From contig DBOW01000047.1 in NCBI GenBank assembly GCA_002299675.1, positions 5,537-15,509 on the forward strand: a DNA stretch of 9,973 bases, read 5' to 3'. Under the pieces are notes generated by a model. The model ran no database searches. It worked only from the letters and a program-made list of their open reading frames with translations, and was not told the DNA's origin. This DNA is from Solobacterium sp. UBA636. GTDB taxonomy: Bacteria > Bacillota_I > Bacilli_A > Erysipelotrichales > Erysipelotrichaceae. The number at the start of each line of letters is the position of its first letter. Position 1 is the first letter of the stretch. Made by a program: the position numbers and the translations under genes. Shown here one piece after another: positions 1 through 7,196 of the stretch.

Positions 1-201
1 GCAATCTATGAAGCATGCAAGGCTGCTGGTGTAACTGGCGATATGGAAGCTTCTGAAATCTGCGATATGATGATTGCTCAGTTTACTTCTATGACTTTTG
101 AAGGTTTAACAGGTACTTGTACTTGGTCTGCAAACGGCGAAGTATCTAAGACTCCAAAGGCTGTAATTATCTCTGGTGGCGTTTACGTAGCTGCTGAATA
201 A
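1..201 (+). CDS. livJ: Branched-chain amino acid ABC transporter substrate-binding protein, C-terminal end (5' truncated)
   Basis: This is the last 66 codons of an open frame entering from the left edge and ending in TAA at 199-201. The translated end includes the stretch FEGLTGTCTWSANGEVSKTP followed by KAVIISGGVYV. It matches the C-terminus of type 1 periplasmic-binding (LivJ/LivK-like) proteins, where a 'GLTG..TW...GE..K.PK...I..G.Y' pattern ends the second lobe. In Gram-positives such proteins are lipoproteins on the outer face of the membrane that hand Leu/Ile/Val to the LivHMGF importer. The signal peptide and ligand pocket lie outside the window, so substrate preference cannot be judged. 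The following livHMGF genes strongly support the call. The gene is separated from livH by 81 bp containing a hairpin. Confidence 0.87.
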   Translation, partial: AIYEACKAAGVTGDMEASEICDMMIAQFTSMTFEGLTGTCTWSANGEVSKTPKAVIISGGVYVAAE

Positions 202-226
202 TTATTTAATCAAAAAACATTCATTA

Positions 227-265
227 ATACTAAAGCTTGCATAACGCAAGCTTTAGTATCATTTT
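227..265 (+). terminator. Intergenic hairpin after the binding-protein gene: partial terminator or mRNA 3'-end stabiliser
   Basis: A perfect 14-bp inverted repeat (227-240 pairing with 246-259, arms ACTAAAGCTTGC / GCAAGCTTTAGT plus two outer pairs) encloses a 5-nt loop, ATAAC. It is followed by CATTTT, so the T-run is only four bases. The stem is long but the U-tract is weak, as expected for a leaky terminator or an RNA-processing and stability hairpin. Such elements commonly lie between an abundant binding-protein gene and its downstream permease genes. The livH ribosome binding site (AAGGGGG, 271-277) begins just after it, and no new promoter is evident, so the downstream genes probably depend on read-through. 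Confidence 0.75.
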
Positions 266-282
266 AAAAAAAGGGGGTTTAA

Positions 283-1164
283 ATGGTTTTTCTATCTTAT
301 TTAATATCAGGTATAGGACTAGGATCTGTTTATGCGATAATCGCATTAGGCTATTCCATGGTATACGGAATTGCCAAAATGCTTAATTTTGCGCATGGTG
401 ATATCATCATGATTGGTGCTTATGTTGCCTTTTTCATGACTGGTAAATACAATGCAGGCGCTATTGCCAGCATTCTTGTTTCCGTGGTGGTCTGCACTCT
501 GTTAGGTGTCGTGATTGAAAGACTGGCATATAAACCACTCAGACAGGCCTCATCACTATCGGTACTTATTACCGCTATTGGTGTTTCTTACCTGTTACAG
601 AACAGCGCACAGCTTTTCTGGACATCTTCTACCAAGATGTTTACATCTATTGTTGGAAACGGAACTGTTTCTTTATTTGATGGTAAGCTCAATATTTCTT
701 ATATCAATATTATTACTATTGCCGTATGTCTGCTGGTAATGGTAGTGCTGACATTATTTATCAATCATACATCTATTGGCCGTGCTATGCGTGCCTGTTC
801 AGAAGACAAGGGTGCTGCACAGCTGATGGGTATAAATGTGAATACAACCATATCTGTGACTTTCGCAATTGGTTCAGCCTTAGCTGCCATTGCCGCTGTC
901 CTTTTATGTTCTACATATCCTTCAATATATCCAACCATGGGTTCAATGCCTGGTATCAAGGCTTTTACAGCTGCTGTATTTGGCGGTATTGGTTCTATTC
1001 CAGGTGCCTTTGTTGGCGGACTTCTGCTTGGTGTTATTGAGAATCTTTCCAAAGCCTATATTTCAACACAGCTTTCAGATGCCGTTGTATTTGGCGTACT
1101 GATTGTTGTACTGCTGATTAAGCCAACAGGTATTTTAGGCAAAAAGATTTCAGAAAAGGTATAA
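283..1164 (+). CDS. livH: Branched-chain amino acid ABC transporter permease LivH
   Basis: This 293-residue polytopic membrane protein is one of the two channel subunits of the LivHMGF importer. The family hallmark LNFAHGDIIMIGA is at residues 34-46. The cytoplasmic coupling (EAA-like) loop reads MRACSEDKGAAQLMGIN around 168-184. The C-terminal GGIGSIPGAFVGGLLLG segment is at about 233-249. Hydrophobic stretches throughout fit about eight membrane segments, and the length is normal for LivH (about 290-310). The ATG is preceded by AAGGGGG at 271-277 with 5-nt spacing. livM follows after 14 nt. The protein pairs with LivM in the membrane and rests on the LivG and LivF ATPases. Expression probably depends on read-through of the upstream hairpin. 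Confidence 0.96.
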   Translation: MVFLSYLISGIGLGSVYAIIALGYSMVYGIAKMLNFAHGDIIMIGAYVAFFMTGKYNAGAIASILVSVVVCTLLGVVIERLAYKPLRQASSLSVLITAIGVSYLLQNSAQLFWTSSTKMFTSIVGNGTVSLFDGKLNISYINIITIAVCLLVMVVLTLFINHTSIGRAMRACSEDKGAAQLMGINVNTTISVTFAIGSALAAIAAVLLCSTYPSIYPTMGSMPGIKAFTAAVFGGIGSIPGAFVGGLLLGVIENLSKAYISTQLSDAVVFGVLIVVLLIKPTGILGKKISEKV

Positions 1165-1178
1165 GGAGGTTAAAAAAG

Positions 1179-2249
1179 ATGAAGAATTTATTAAAAATAT
1201 TCGATTCAAAACATCGAAGCCGTACTATATCTTATCTGATTGTAATAGCTATTTATATTGCAGTAGAACTGGTGCTTAATTTTGGCAAAATGCCTTCTTT
1301 AATTAAGAATCTGCTGGTACCATGCTGCTGCTATGTTACCTGTGCACTGGCTTTAAATCTCTGTGTTGGTATTTCTGGTGAGCTTTCACTGGGCCATGCC
1401 GGCTTTATGTCGATTGGTGCTTTTACAGGCGTAATTCTTTCTGGTTTAACCACTTCGGCTATTCCAAATCCTATTTTAAGATTAGTTATCTGCATTATTG
1501 CAGGTGCCCTGGTTACTGCATTCTTTGGTTTCCTGATTGGCATACCGGTACTAAAGCTCAGAGGTGACTATCTGGCTATTGTAACTCTGGCTTTCTGTCA
1601 GATCATCATGTCTTTAATCGGTAACTGCTATCTGGGTTTTGATTCAAAAGGTTTGCATTTTTCATTTATAAAAAATGAAGTAAGTCTTGAGGCAGGGGGC
1701 AAAATGCTGCTGTCTGGACCAATTGGTGCATCTGGTACTCAGCGTATTTCTACATTTACAGTGGGTATTATACTGGTAATTATTACATTAATTATCATTT
1801 ATAACCTGATGTATTCCAAAAACGGAAGAGCTATTATGGCATGCCGTGATAATCGAATCGCCGCAAGCAGCGTTGGAATAGATGCTACAAAGACTAAAAT
1901 GCTGGCCTTTGTAATATCAGCTGGTATTGCCGGAGCTTCTGGTGTTCTATATGGTCTTAATTTCTCTACCATGGCATCAAGTTCTTTCTCATTCAACCAG
2001 TCAATCATGATTCTGGTTTATGTAGTTTTAGGCGGTCTGGGCAATATTACAGGTACAATCATTTCTACTGTAGTTCTATATGTTCTGCCTGAAATGCTGA
2101 GATCTCTGAATGATTACCGCATGATTATCTATTCACTGATTCTGATTCTGATGATGCTTGTTTCGAATAATGAAAAGCTCAAAAGCTGGAGTTCTTCACT
2201 GTTTGGCAAGATAAAATCCAAGTTTGTTAAAAAGGAGGTACAGGACTGA
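1179..2249 (+). CDS. livM: Branched-chain amino acid ABC transporter permease LivM
   Basis: This 356-residue protein is the second permease subunit of the importer. Family signatures are GELSLGHAGFMSIGAF at residues 67-82, LKLRGDYLAIVTLAF at 125-139, and the coupling loop ACRDNRIAASSVGID at 221-235. A short basic N-terminus (KHRSR at 11-15) precedes the first membrane helix, and the last 25 or so residues are lysine-rich and probably cytoplasmic. The start is set by a consensus AAGGAGG at 1163-1169, nine bases upstream. The stop TGA overlaps the livG ATG by one base (TGATG), which implies translational coupling. A cysteine cluster (Cys 49-51 and 55) in an early membrane segment is slightly unusual, but nothing suggests damage. 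Confidence 0.96.
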   Translation: MKNLLKIFDSKHRSRTISYLIVIAIYIAVELVLNFGKMPSLIKNLLVPCCCYVTCALALNLCVGISGELSLGHAGFMSIGAFTGVILSGLTTSAIPNPILRLVICIIAGALVTAFFGFLIGIPVLKLRGDYLAIVTLAFCQIIMSLIGNCYLGFDSKGLHFSFIKNEVSLEAGGKMLLSGPIGASGTQRISTFTVGIILVIITLIIIYNLMYSKNGRAIMACRDNRIAASSVGIDATKTKMLAFVISAGIAGASGVLYGLNFSTMASSSFSFNQSIMILVYVVLGGLGNITGTIISTVVLYVLPEMLRSLNDYRMIIYSLILILMMLVSNNEKLKSWSSSLFGKIKSKFVKKEVQD

Positions 2250-3013
2250 TGTCTGACAATATTCTCGAAGTAAAAGGTCTTGGTATCGACTTTGGCGGCC
2301 TGACGGCTGTAAACAATTTTGATCTGGAGATCGGCAAACATGATATTTATGGTCTTATTGGTCCAAATGGTGCCGGCAAGACTACTGTCTTTAATATGCT
2401 GACCAAGGTATATAAGCCAACAAGAGGTACTATACTGTTTGATGGCAAAGATACTAAAGATATGACTACAATCGATGTAAACAAGGCTGGCATTGCCCGT
2501 ACTTTCCAGAACATACGTCTGTTTAATGAATTAAGTGTTGAAGACAATGTAAAGATTGGCATGCACAACGAGATTACTTATTCAACCCTGGATGGTATTC
2601 TTAAGAATAAAAAATATTATGCTCAGGAAAAGAAGGCACATGACAGGGCCATTGAACTTTTAAGTATCTTCAATCTGGAGAAATTTGCGGATGTTAAATC
2701 CAAGAATCTGCCTTATGGTGCTCAAAGAAGACTGGAGATTGCCAGAGCCCTGGCTACAAATCCAAAACTGCTTCTGCTGGATGAGCCAGCTGCTGGTATG
2801 AATCCTACAGAGACTGAGGAACTGATGAATACAATCCGTCTGATCAGAGACAGATTTGATATTGCAGTATTACTGATTGAACATGATATGAAACTGGTAA
2901 TGGGTGTCTGTGAAAAGATTACTGTGCTGAATTTTGGGCAGGTATTAATGAGTGGTACACCTGCAGAAGTTCAGAATGACCCAGAAGTTATAAAGGCTTA
3001 TATAGGTGACTAA
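2249..3013 (+). CDS. livG: Branched-chain amino acid ABC transporter ATP-binding protein LivG
   Basis: This 254-residue ATPase is one of the two nucleotide-binding subunits. The Walker A motif GPNGAGKTT is at residues 38-46, the Q-loop glutamine is at 87 (RTFQNIRLF), and the Walker B LLLLDEP is at 174-180. The switch histidine is His212 (LIEHDM). The signature segment reads LPYGAQRRLEIARAL at 154-168; the departure from LSGGQ is usual in LivG. The insertion around 108-130 (YSTLDGILKNKKYY) is also typical of LivG and distinguishes it from LivF. AAGGAGGT at 2232-2239 lies inside the end of livM and serves the start. The gene is translationally coupled to livM and followed immediately by livF. 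Confidence 0.96.
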   Translation: MSDNILEVKGLGIDFGGLTAVNNFDLEIGKHDIYGLIGPNGAGKTTVFNMLTKVYKPTRGTILFDGKDTKDMTTIDVNKAGIARTFQNIRLFNELSVEDNVKIGMHNEITYSTLDGILKNKKYYAQEKKAHDRAIELLSIFNLEKFADVKSKNLPYGAQRRLEIARALATNPKLLLLDEPAAGMNPTETEELMNTIRLIRDRFDIAVLLIEHDMKLVMGVCEKITVLNFGQVLMSGTPAEVQNDPEVIKAYIGD

Positions 3014-3014
3014 G

Positions 3015-3719
3015 ATGCTTGAAGTTAAGAATTTACATGTTAGCTACGGTATGATTGATGCCGTAAAGGGAATTGATTTTCAGGTAAATGATGGTGAAAT
3101 AGTTTCGCTTATTGGTGCCAATGGTGCTGGTAAAACTACAACCATGCATACATTATCCGGTCTTTTAAAGGCCAAGGAAGGAACTATTCTGCTTGATGGC
3201 AAAGATCTGACTAAGGTTAAGGCCAATAAGATTGTCGGTATGGGTCTGGTACAGGTTCCAGAGGGAAGACGTGTTTTTACCCAGATGTCGGTTGAAGAGA
3301 ACCTTCAGCTTGGTGCTTATTTAAGACACGATAAAAGCGAGATAGCCAAAGATTTCAGGCACGTCTATGAACTGTTTCCTCGTCTGGAAGAAAGAAAGAA
3401 ACAGCTGGCTGGAACTTTGTCTGGCGGTGAGCAGCAGATGCTGGCAATGGCCAGAGCCCTGATGTCTAAGCCAAAGGTACTTCTGATGGATGAACCTTCA
3501 ATGGGTCTTTCTCCTTTGCTGGTTAAGGAAATTTTCGCTATAATTAAAGATATAAATAAGGCTGGTACTACAATCTTTGTCGTTGAACAGAACGCCAAAA
3601 TGGCGCTGGAGATTGCAGATCATGCCTATGTTATGGAAACCGGTAAAATTGTACTGAGCGGAACCGGAAAGGAACTTGCGGCATCAAGCGAAGTACAGAA
3701 GGCATATTTAGGAGGATAA
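3015..3719 (+). CDS. livF: Branched-chain amino acid ABC transporter ATP-binding protein LivF
   Basis: This 234-residue ATPase is the second nucleotide-binding subunit. It has Walker A GANGAGKTT (34-42), LVQVPEGRRVF (78-88, a LivF hallmark), signature LSGGE (135-139) and Walker B VLLMDEP (155-161). The switch position is Gln192 in VVEQN; this His-to-Gln change is usual for LivF. I chose ATG 3015 over the in-frame GTG at 3006. The ATG begins MLEVKNLHVSYG, the normal LivF N-terminus. The sequence AGGTGA (3004-3009) that would contain the GTG works better as the ribosome binding site for 3015, with 5-nt spacing. The ATG start leaves one base between livG and livF; the GTG start would overlap livG by 8 bases. 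Confidence 0.95.
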   Translation: MLEVKNLHVSYGMIDAVKGIDFQVNDGEIVSLIGANGAGKTTTMHTLSGLLKAKEGTILLDGKDLTKVKANKIVGMGLVQVPEGRRVFTQMSVEENLQLGAYLRHDKSEIAKDFRHVYELFPRLEERKKQLAGTLSGGEQQMLAMARALMSKPKVLLMDEPSMGLSPLLVKEIFAIIKDINKAGTTIFVVEQNAKMALEIADHAYVMETGKIVLSGTGKELAASSEVQKAYLGG

Positions 3720-3723
3720 TATC

Positions 3724-4365
3724 ATGTATGTAAAGGATTGGATGACAAAAGAGCCTGTCTGCCTGACTAGAGAAGATTCAATCAATCTGGCATTTAAGGC
3801 TATGAAAGATGGACATTTCCACCGTGTACCTATTGTCGAAGGCACAAAGCTTGTGGGTCTGATTACGGAGTCAACTTTATCAGACTACACTCCAAGCAAG
3901 GCTACAACTCTATCAGTTTTTGAAATGAATTCTATTCTTCAGAGAACAACCTGTGGCGATGTTATGGTAAAAGATGTTGTTACTATTGACCAGAATGCAC
4001 TTCTTGAAGAAGCGGCTGATAAGATGAATGTCAATAACGTTGCCTGTCTGCCGGTTGTGGATGATAAGAACAATGTCATTGGTATTATTACTCAGAAGGC
4101 TATATTCGGTGCATTTGTTGAGCTGATGGGCTATTATTCCAAGGGTTCAAGAATTGTAGTTGAAGTCAGAAAGGATGAGGTAGGTATTCTCAAGAATATC
4201 GCCGGTATTATTTCAGAAGCTGGTATCAATATTACACATATGATAGTTTATCGTGGTGCTGAGGTTAATATTGTCATCAGAAATGATGAACCGGATGCTC
4301 AGAAGGTATCTGAACTCTTAAGAGCTCACGGCTACGTTGTTACAGATGCCAGAAGTGCTAAATAG
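3724..4365 (+). CDS. CBS-pair and ACT-domain protein (AcuB-like), liv operon accessory/regulatory gene
   Basis: This 213-residue soluble protein has two CBS motifs, roughly residues 1-55 (MYVKDWMTKEPVCL ... VPIVEGTKLVGLIT) and 77-133 (CGDVMVKDVVTI ... LPVVDDKNNVIGIIT). An ACT-like domain follows at about 142-207 (RIVVEVRKDEVGILKNIAGI ... GINITHMIVY). CBS pairs usually bind adenine nucleotides, and ACT domains usually bind amino acids at dimer interfaces. By inference, a sensor that links energy or amino-acid status to branched-chain amino acid uptake or metabolism is plausible. The name AcuB comes from architecture only; no acetoin genes are nearby. The GGAGGA binding site (3711-3716) lies in the last codons of livF, with 7-nt spacing to ATG and a 4-nt gap between genes, so this is the last gene of the liv operon. 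It has no DNA-binding or transport domain. Confidence 0.88.
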   Translation: MYVKDWMTKEPVCLTREDSINLAFKAMKDGHFHRVPIVEGTKLVGLITESTLSDYTPSKATTLSVFEMNSILQRTTCGDVMVKDVVTIDQNALLEEAADKMNVNNVACLPVVDDKNNVIGIITQKAIFGAFVELMGYYSKGSRIVVEVRKDEVGILKNIAGIISEAGINITHMIVYRGAEVNIVIRNDEPDAQKVSELLRAHGYVVTDARSAK

Positions 4366-4367
4366 AT

Positions 4368-4395
4368 TTGAATAATATTTTTACTTTGATATAAT
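4368..4395 (+). promoter_or_regulatory. Sigma-A-type promoter for the valS T-box transcript
   Basis: A perfect -10 box, TATAAT (4390-4395), is preceded by TG in the extended -10 position (TGATATAAT, 4387-4395). The -35 candidate TTGAAT (4368-4373) matches four of six consensus bases with 16-nt spacing. It begins 3 bases after the CBS/ACT gene stop. Transcription would start near 4402, a few bases before stem I of the T-box leader. The placement directly ahead of the leader supports it. Confidence 0.8.
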
Positions 4396-4401
4396 ACAAA
4401 A

Positions 4402-4608
4402 GACAGTGAAAAGAAGGAAGTAATTTCTTTGTGACAGATAGAGATATCCTGTATGGTGTAAAGGATACGTAAAAGGAATGAAAAGTAGTCTTGGAGTCTA
4501 TAGGCTGAAAAACAAGTAAGTCTATACGTGTACTCGCGTTAAGGGTTTAAGTTAGAAACTAAGGTGGTACCGCGCATTCTGCGCCCTTTTGCCACCTTTT
4601 TTATTTTG
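4402..4608 (+). promoter_or_regulatory. T-box riboswitch (tRNA-Val responsive leader of valS)
   Basis: This is an untranslated leader that senses uncharged tRNA. The T-box sequence AAGGTGGTACCGCG is at 4561-4574; its UGGU part pairs with the free acceptor end of the tRNA. Stem I can be drawn. The upper helix 4423-4430 pairs with 4472-4479 (8 bp, one G-U). The apical stem TATCC/GGATA carries the conserved GGTGTAA in its loop (4455-4461). The specifier bulge has AGTA (4419-4422) on the 5' side and GAAAAGTAG (4480-4488) on the 3' side. This places GTA (4485-4487), a valine codon followed by a purine, at the specifier position. CGCG at 4535-4538 can pair with the CGCG ending the T-box, and GTTT/AAAC (4545-4548/4556-4559) supports the antiterminator stem. 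Uncharged tRNA-Val would favour the antiterminator and valS expression. Confidence 0.95.
4561..4607 (+). terminator. T-box-controlled intrinsic terminator upstream of valS
   Basis: AAGGTGG (4561-4567) pairs with CCACCTT (4592-4598). An inner GCGC/GCGC stem (4572-4575 with 4581-4584) closes an ATTCT loop. The hairpin is followed by a T-rich tract (4597-4602 and 4604-4607). Its 5' arm is the T-box itself, so terminator and antiterminator are mutually exclusive. The valS binding site AGGAGG (4610-4615) lies just past the tract. Confidence 0.93.
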
Positions 4609-4619
4609 CAGGAGGATAT

Positions 4620-7196
4620 ATGCTAGATACAAAATATGACGCAAAAAAAGTAGAAGAAGGTAAATATGACTACTGGATAGAAAATAAGTTTTTCGAGTGT
4701 GGTGATGAAACAAAGAAACCATATACAATTGTAATACCGCCGCCTAATGTAACCGGTAAACTGCATCTTGGTCATGCGATGGACAATACGCTGCAGGATT
4801 TAATTTCCCGCTATAAGCGTTTAAGAGGCTATGATGTTTTATGGGTTCCAGGAATGGACCATGCCGGTATTGCCACCCAGGCAAAAGTTGATGCCAGATT
4901 AAAGGCCCAGGGTGTTTCAAGGTATGACCTGGGAAGAGAAAAGTTCCTGGATAAAGCCTGGGAGTGGAAGGCTGAATATTCTGATTTCATTCGTAAACAG
5001 TGGGCAAAACTGGGTATCTCGGTAGATTACCGCAAGGAGAGATTTACTCTTGATGAAGGCCTTTCCAATGCGGTTAAAGAGGTATTTGTAAGATACTACA
5101 AAGAAGGTCTTATCTATCAGGGCAAGAGGGTAATCAACTGGGACCCTGAAGCCAAGACTGCTTTAAGCAATATTGAAGTTATTCATAAAGATGTAGAAGG
5201 CAAGATGTACTATTTCCAGTATCATCTTGTAGACAGCGATGAAACATTCACCGTAGCTACTACCCGTCCAGAAACCATGTTTGGTGATGTATGTGTTGTA
5301 GTTAATCCTAATGATGAATCAACTAATTATCTGATTGGAAAGAAATGCATTTCACCTGCCAATGGGGCAATATTGCCGATTATTGGTGATGAATATATCG
5401 AAATCGGTTTTGGTACCGGCATTATGAAATGTACGCCAGCCCACGATCCTAACGACTATCAGATAGCCTTAAGACATAATCTGGAAATGCCTATCTGTAT
5501 GAATGAAGATGGTACCATGAATGAAATCTGTGGTGAATACAAAGGCATGGACAGATATGAATGCCGTGAAGCTCTGGTTTCTAAGATTGAAGCTGATGGA
5601 AATCTCGTAAAGATTGAAACAATCACTCATTCAGTAGGCTTCTCTGAGCGTACAGATGTAATGGTTGAACCTTATCTGTCTAAGCAGTGGTTTGTAAAGA
5701 TGAAGCCGCTGGCTGAAGCTGTACTGAAGGATCAGGAAAACGAAGAAACCAAGATTAATTTCTATCCTAAACGTTTTGAAAAAACCTTTACTTCATGGCT
5801 TGAAAATATCGAAGACTGGTGCATTTCAAGACAACTGTGGTGGGGACATAGAATTCCGGTTTATTATCATAACGAAACCGGTGAAATCTATTGCGAAGTT
5901 AATCCGCCAGAGGATATTGAAAACTATCATCAGGATGAAGATGTACTGGATACCTGGTTCTCAAGTGCTTTATGGCCTTTCTCTACATTAGGCTGGCCTG
6001 AGGATACAGCAGATCTTAAGCGCTACTTCCCAACTTCCTGCATGGTTACCGGTTATGACATCATCTTCTTCTGGGTAGCCCGTATGGCCATGTCTAGTAA
6101 ACATTTTATGGGTACTTATCCATTTAAGGACTGCCTGATTCATGGACTGATTCGTGATGAAAAGGGCAGAAAGATGTCTAAATCTTTAGGAAATGGTATC
6201 GATCCGATTGATCTGATTGACAAATATGGCTGCGATTCATTAAGGCTGTTCCTTTCAACCAACTCTACACCAGGGCTGGATATGAACTTCTCAACTGCCA
6301 AGATGGAAGCTGGCTGGAACTTTATCAATAAGTTATGGAATGCATCTAGATTTGTCCTGATGAATATGCCAGAAGGCTATAAATACGAAAAGCCTCAGAT
6401 TGACAGTTCTATCGATAACTGGATTATTTCTAAGCTTAACTATATTATTAATCAGACAACTCTTAATCTTGACCGTTATGAATTTGCCATTGCCGGCAAC
6501 GAACTGATTAACTTTGTCTGGAATGATTTCTGTTCAAGCTATATTGAGTTCACCAAGTCTACATTACTTGGTGATGATGAAAAGGCCAAGAAGAAAACAT
6601 TAGATACTTTAATTTATGTCCTGACAGCTATTCTTAAGCTTTTACATCCTTTCATTCCGTTTGTTACTGAAGAAATCTATCAGGCAATCTATGGCAGGGA
6701 AGTTTCAATCTGTAAAGAAACATGGCCAGAAATTATGCCAGCTGATGAAAACAAGGCTTCAAATATTGATTCTTTAAATGAAGTTATCAGAACTGTAAGA
6801 GATATAAAGACTGAAAACAATATTAAGCCTTCAAAAGAGATCCAGATTGAGTTTGAAGGACTTGAGTTCAGTGAAGATATCAGGGAAATCCTCTACAAGA
6901 TGTGCAAGGCTGTAAGTACTGACAGTATTACTGGAGAAAAGATAGTAAGACCTATCAATAATGCCAAACTGTACTTCAGGATGGATGAAATAGTAAACAA
7001 GGAAGAAGAACTGCTGAAGATTGAAAAAGAATTAAGCCGACTGGAAGCTGAAATAAAGCGTTCCAATGGAATTCTTTCTAATCCTAAGTTTGTAGATAAA
7101 GCTCCTAAAGAAAAAGTAGAAGACGAAAGAAACAAACTCAAGAACTATCAGGCATCTTATGATGCACTGCTTCAAAAGAAGAAGGAACTTCTTTAA
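4620..7196 (+). CDS. valS: Valine--tRNA ligase (ValRS, class I)
   Basis: This 858-residue cytoplasmic enzyme attaches valine to tRNA-Val using ATP; the usual length is about 870-950. The class I HIGH motif is HLGH (49-52) in PPNVTGKLHLGHA. The KMSKS loop is intact at 518-522. The CP1 editing domain, which removes mischarged threonine, starts near the conserved ATTRPETMFGD (213-223) and includes GTGIMKCTPAHDPNDY further on. DWCISRQLWWGHRIP marks the return to the catalytic core. WNDF (634-637) lies in the anticodon-binding helical domain. The last 70 or so residues form the ValRS-type coiled-coil arm, rich in Glu/Lys. The start is preceded by AGGAGG with a short 4-nt spacing. Regulation is by the T-box leader. 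The stop overlaps the next ATG by one base (TAATG). The common Gram-positive neighbour folC is absent here. Confidence 0.98.
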   Translation: MLDTKYDAKKVEEGKYDYWIENKFFECGDETKKPYTIVIPPPNVTGKLHLGHAMDNTLQDLISRYKRLRGYDVLWVPGMDHAGIATQAKVDARLKAQGVSRYDLGREKFLDKAWEWKAEYSDFIRKQWAKLGISVDYRKERFTLDEGLSNAVKEVFVRYYKEGLIYQGKRVINWDPEAKTALSNIEVIHKDVEGKMYYFQYHLVDSDETFTVATTRPETMFGDVCVVVNPNDESTNYLIGKKCISPANGAILPIIGDEYIEIGFGTGIMKCTPAHDPNDYQIALRHNLEMPICMNEDGTMNEICGEYKGMDRYECREALVSKIEADGNLVKIETITHSVGFSERTDVMVEPYLSKQWFVKMKPLAEAVLKDQENEETKINFYPKRFEKTFTSWLENIEDWCISRQLWWGHRIPVYYHNETGEIYCEVNPPEDIENYHQDEDVLDTWFSSALWPFSTLGWPEDTADLKRYFPTSCMVTGYDIIFFWVARMAMSSKHFMGTYPFKDCLIHGLIRDEKGRKMSKSLGNGIDPIDLIDKYGCDSLRLFLSTNSTPGLDMNFSTAKMEAGWNFINKLWNASRFVLMNMPEGYKYEKPQIDSSIDNWIISKLNYIINQTTLNLDRYEFAIAGNELINFVWNDFCSSYIEFTKSTLLGDDEKAKKKTLDTLIYVLTAILKLLHPFIPFVTEEIYQAIYGREVSICKETWPEIMPADENKASNIDSLNEVIRTVRDIKTENNIKPSKEIQIEFEGLEFSEDIREILYKMCKAVSTDSITGEKIVRPINNAKLYFRMDEIVNKEEELLKIEKELSRLEAEIKRSNGILSNPKFVDKAPKEKVEDERNKLKNYQASYDALLQKKKELL

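Noticed and set aside
765..1052. Minus-strand open frame opposite livH (and similar ones opposite livM, livG, livF, valS and downstream genes)
   Set aside because: These lie entirely within clearly identified plus-strand genes, have no recognisable domains and no ribosome binding sites of note; they are shadows of the coding strand.
3006..3014. GTG start for livF at 3006, giving three extra residues
   Set aside because: The GTG lies inside AGGTGA, which is the better ribosome binding site for ATG 3015, and the ATG start gives the normal LivF N-terminus MLEVKNLHVSYG.
4488..4490. GTC as the T-box specifier instead of GTA
   Set aside because: Also valine, but it would pull UC out of the lower stem I helix; the GTA register keeps the AGUA/GAAAA bulge and the purine after the codon, as in known T-boxes.
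4495..4526. 8-bp direct repeat AGTCTATA (4495-4502 and 4519-4526) in the T-box leader
   Set aside because: Short, A/T-rich and within a structured leader; likely part of the stem I to stem III region, with no evidence of an operator or attachment site.
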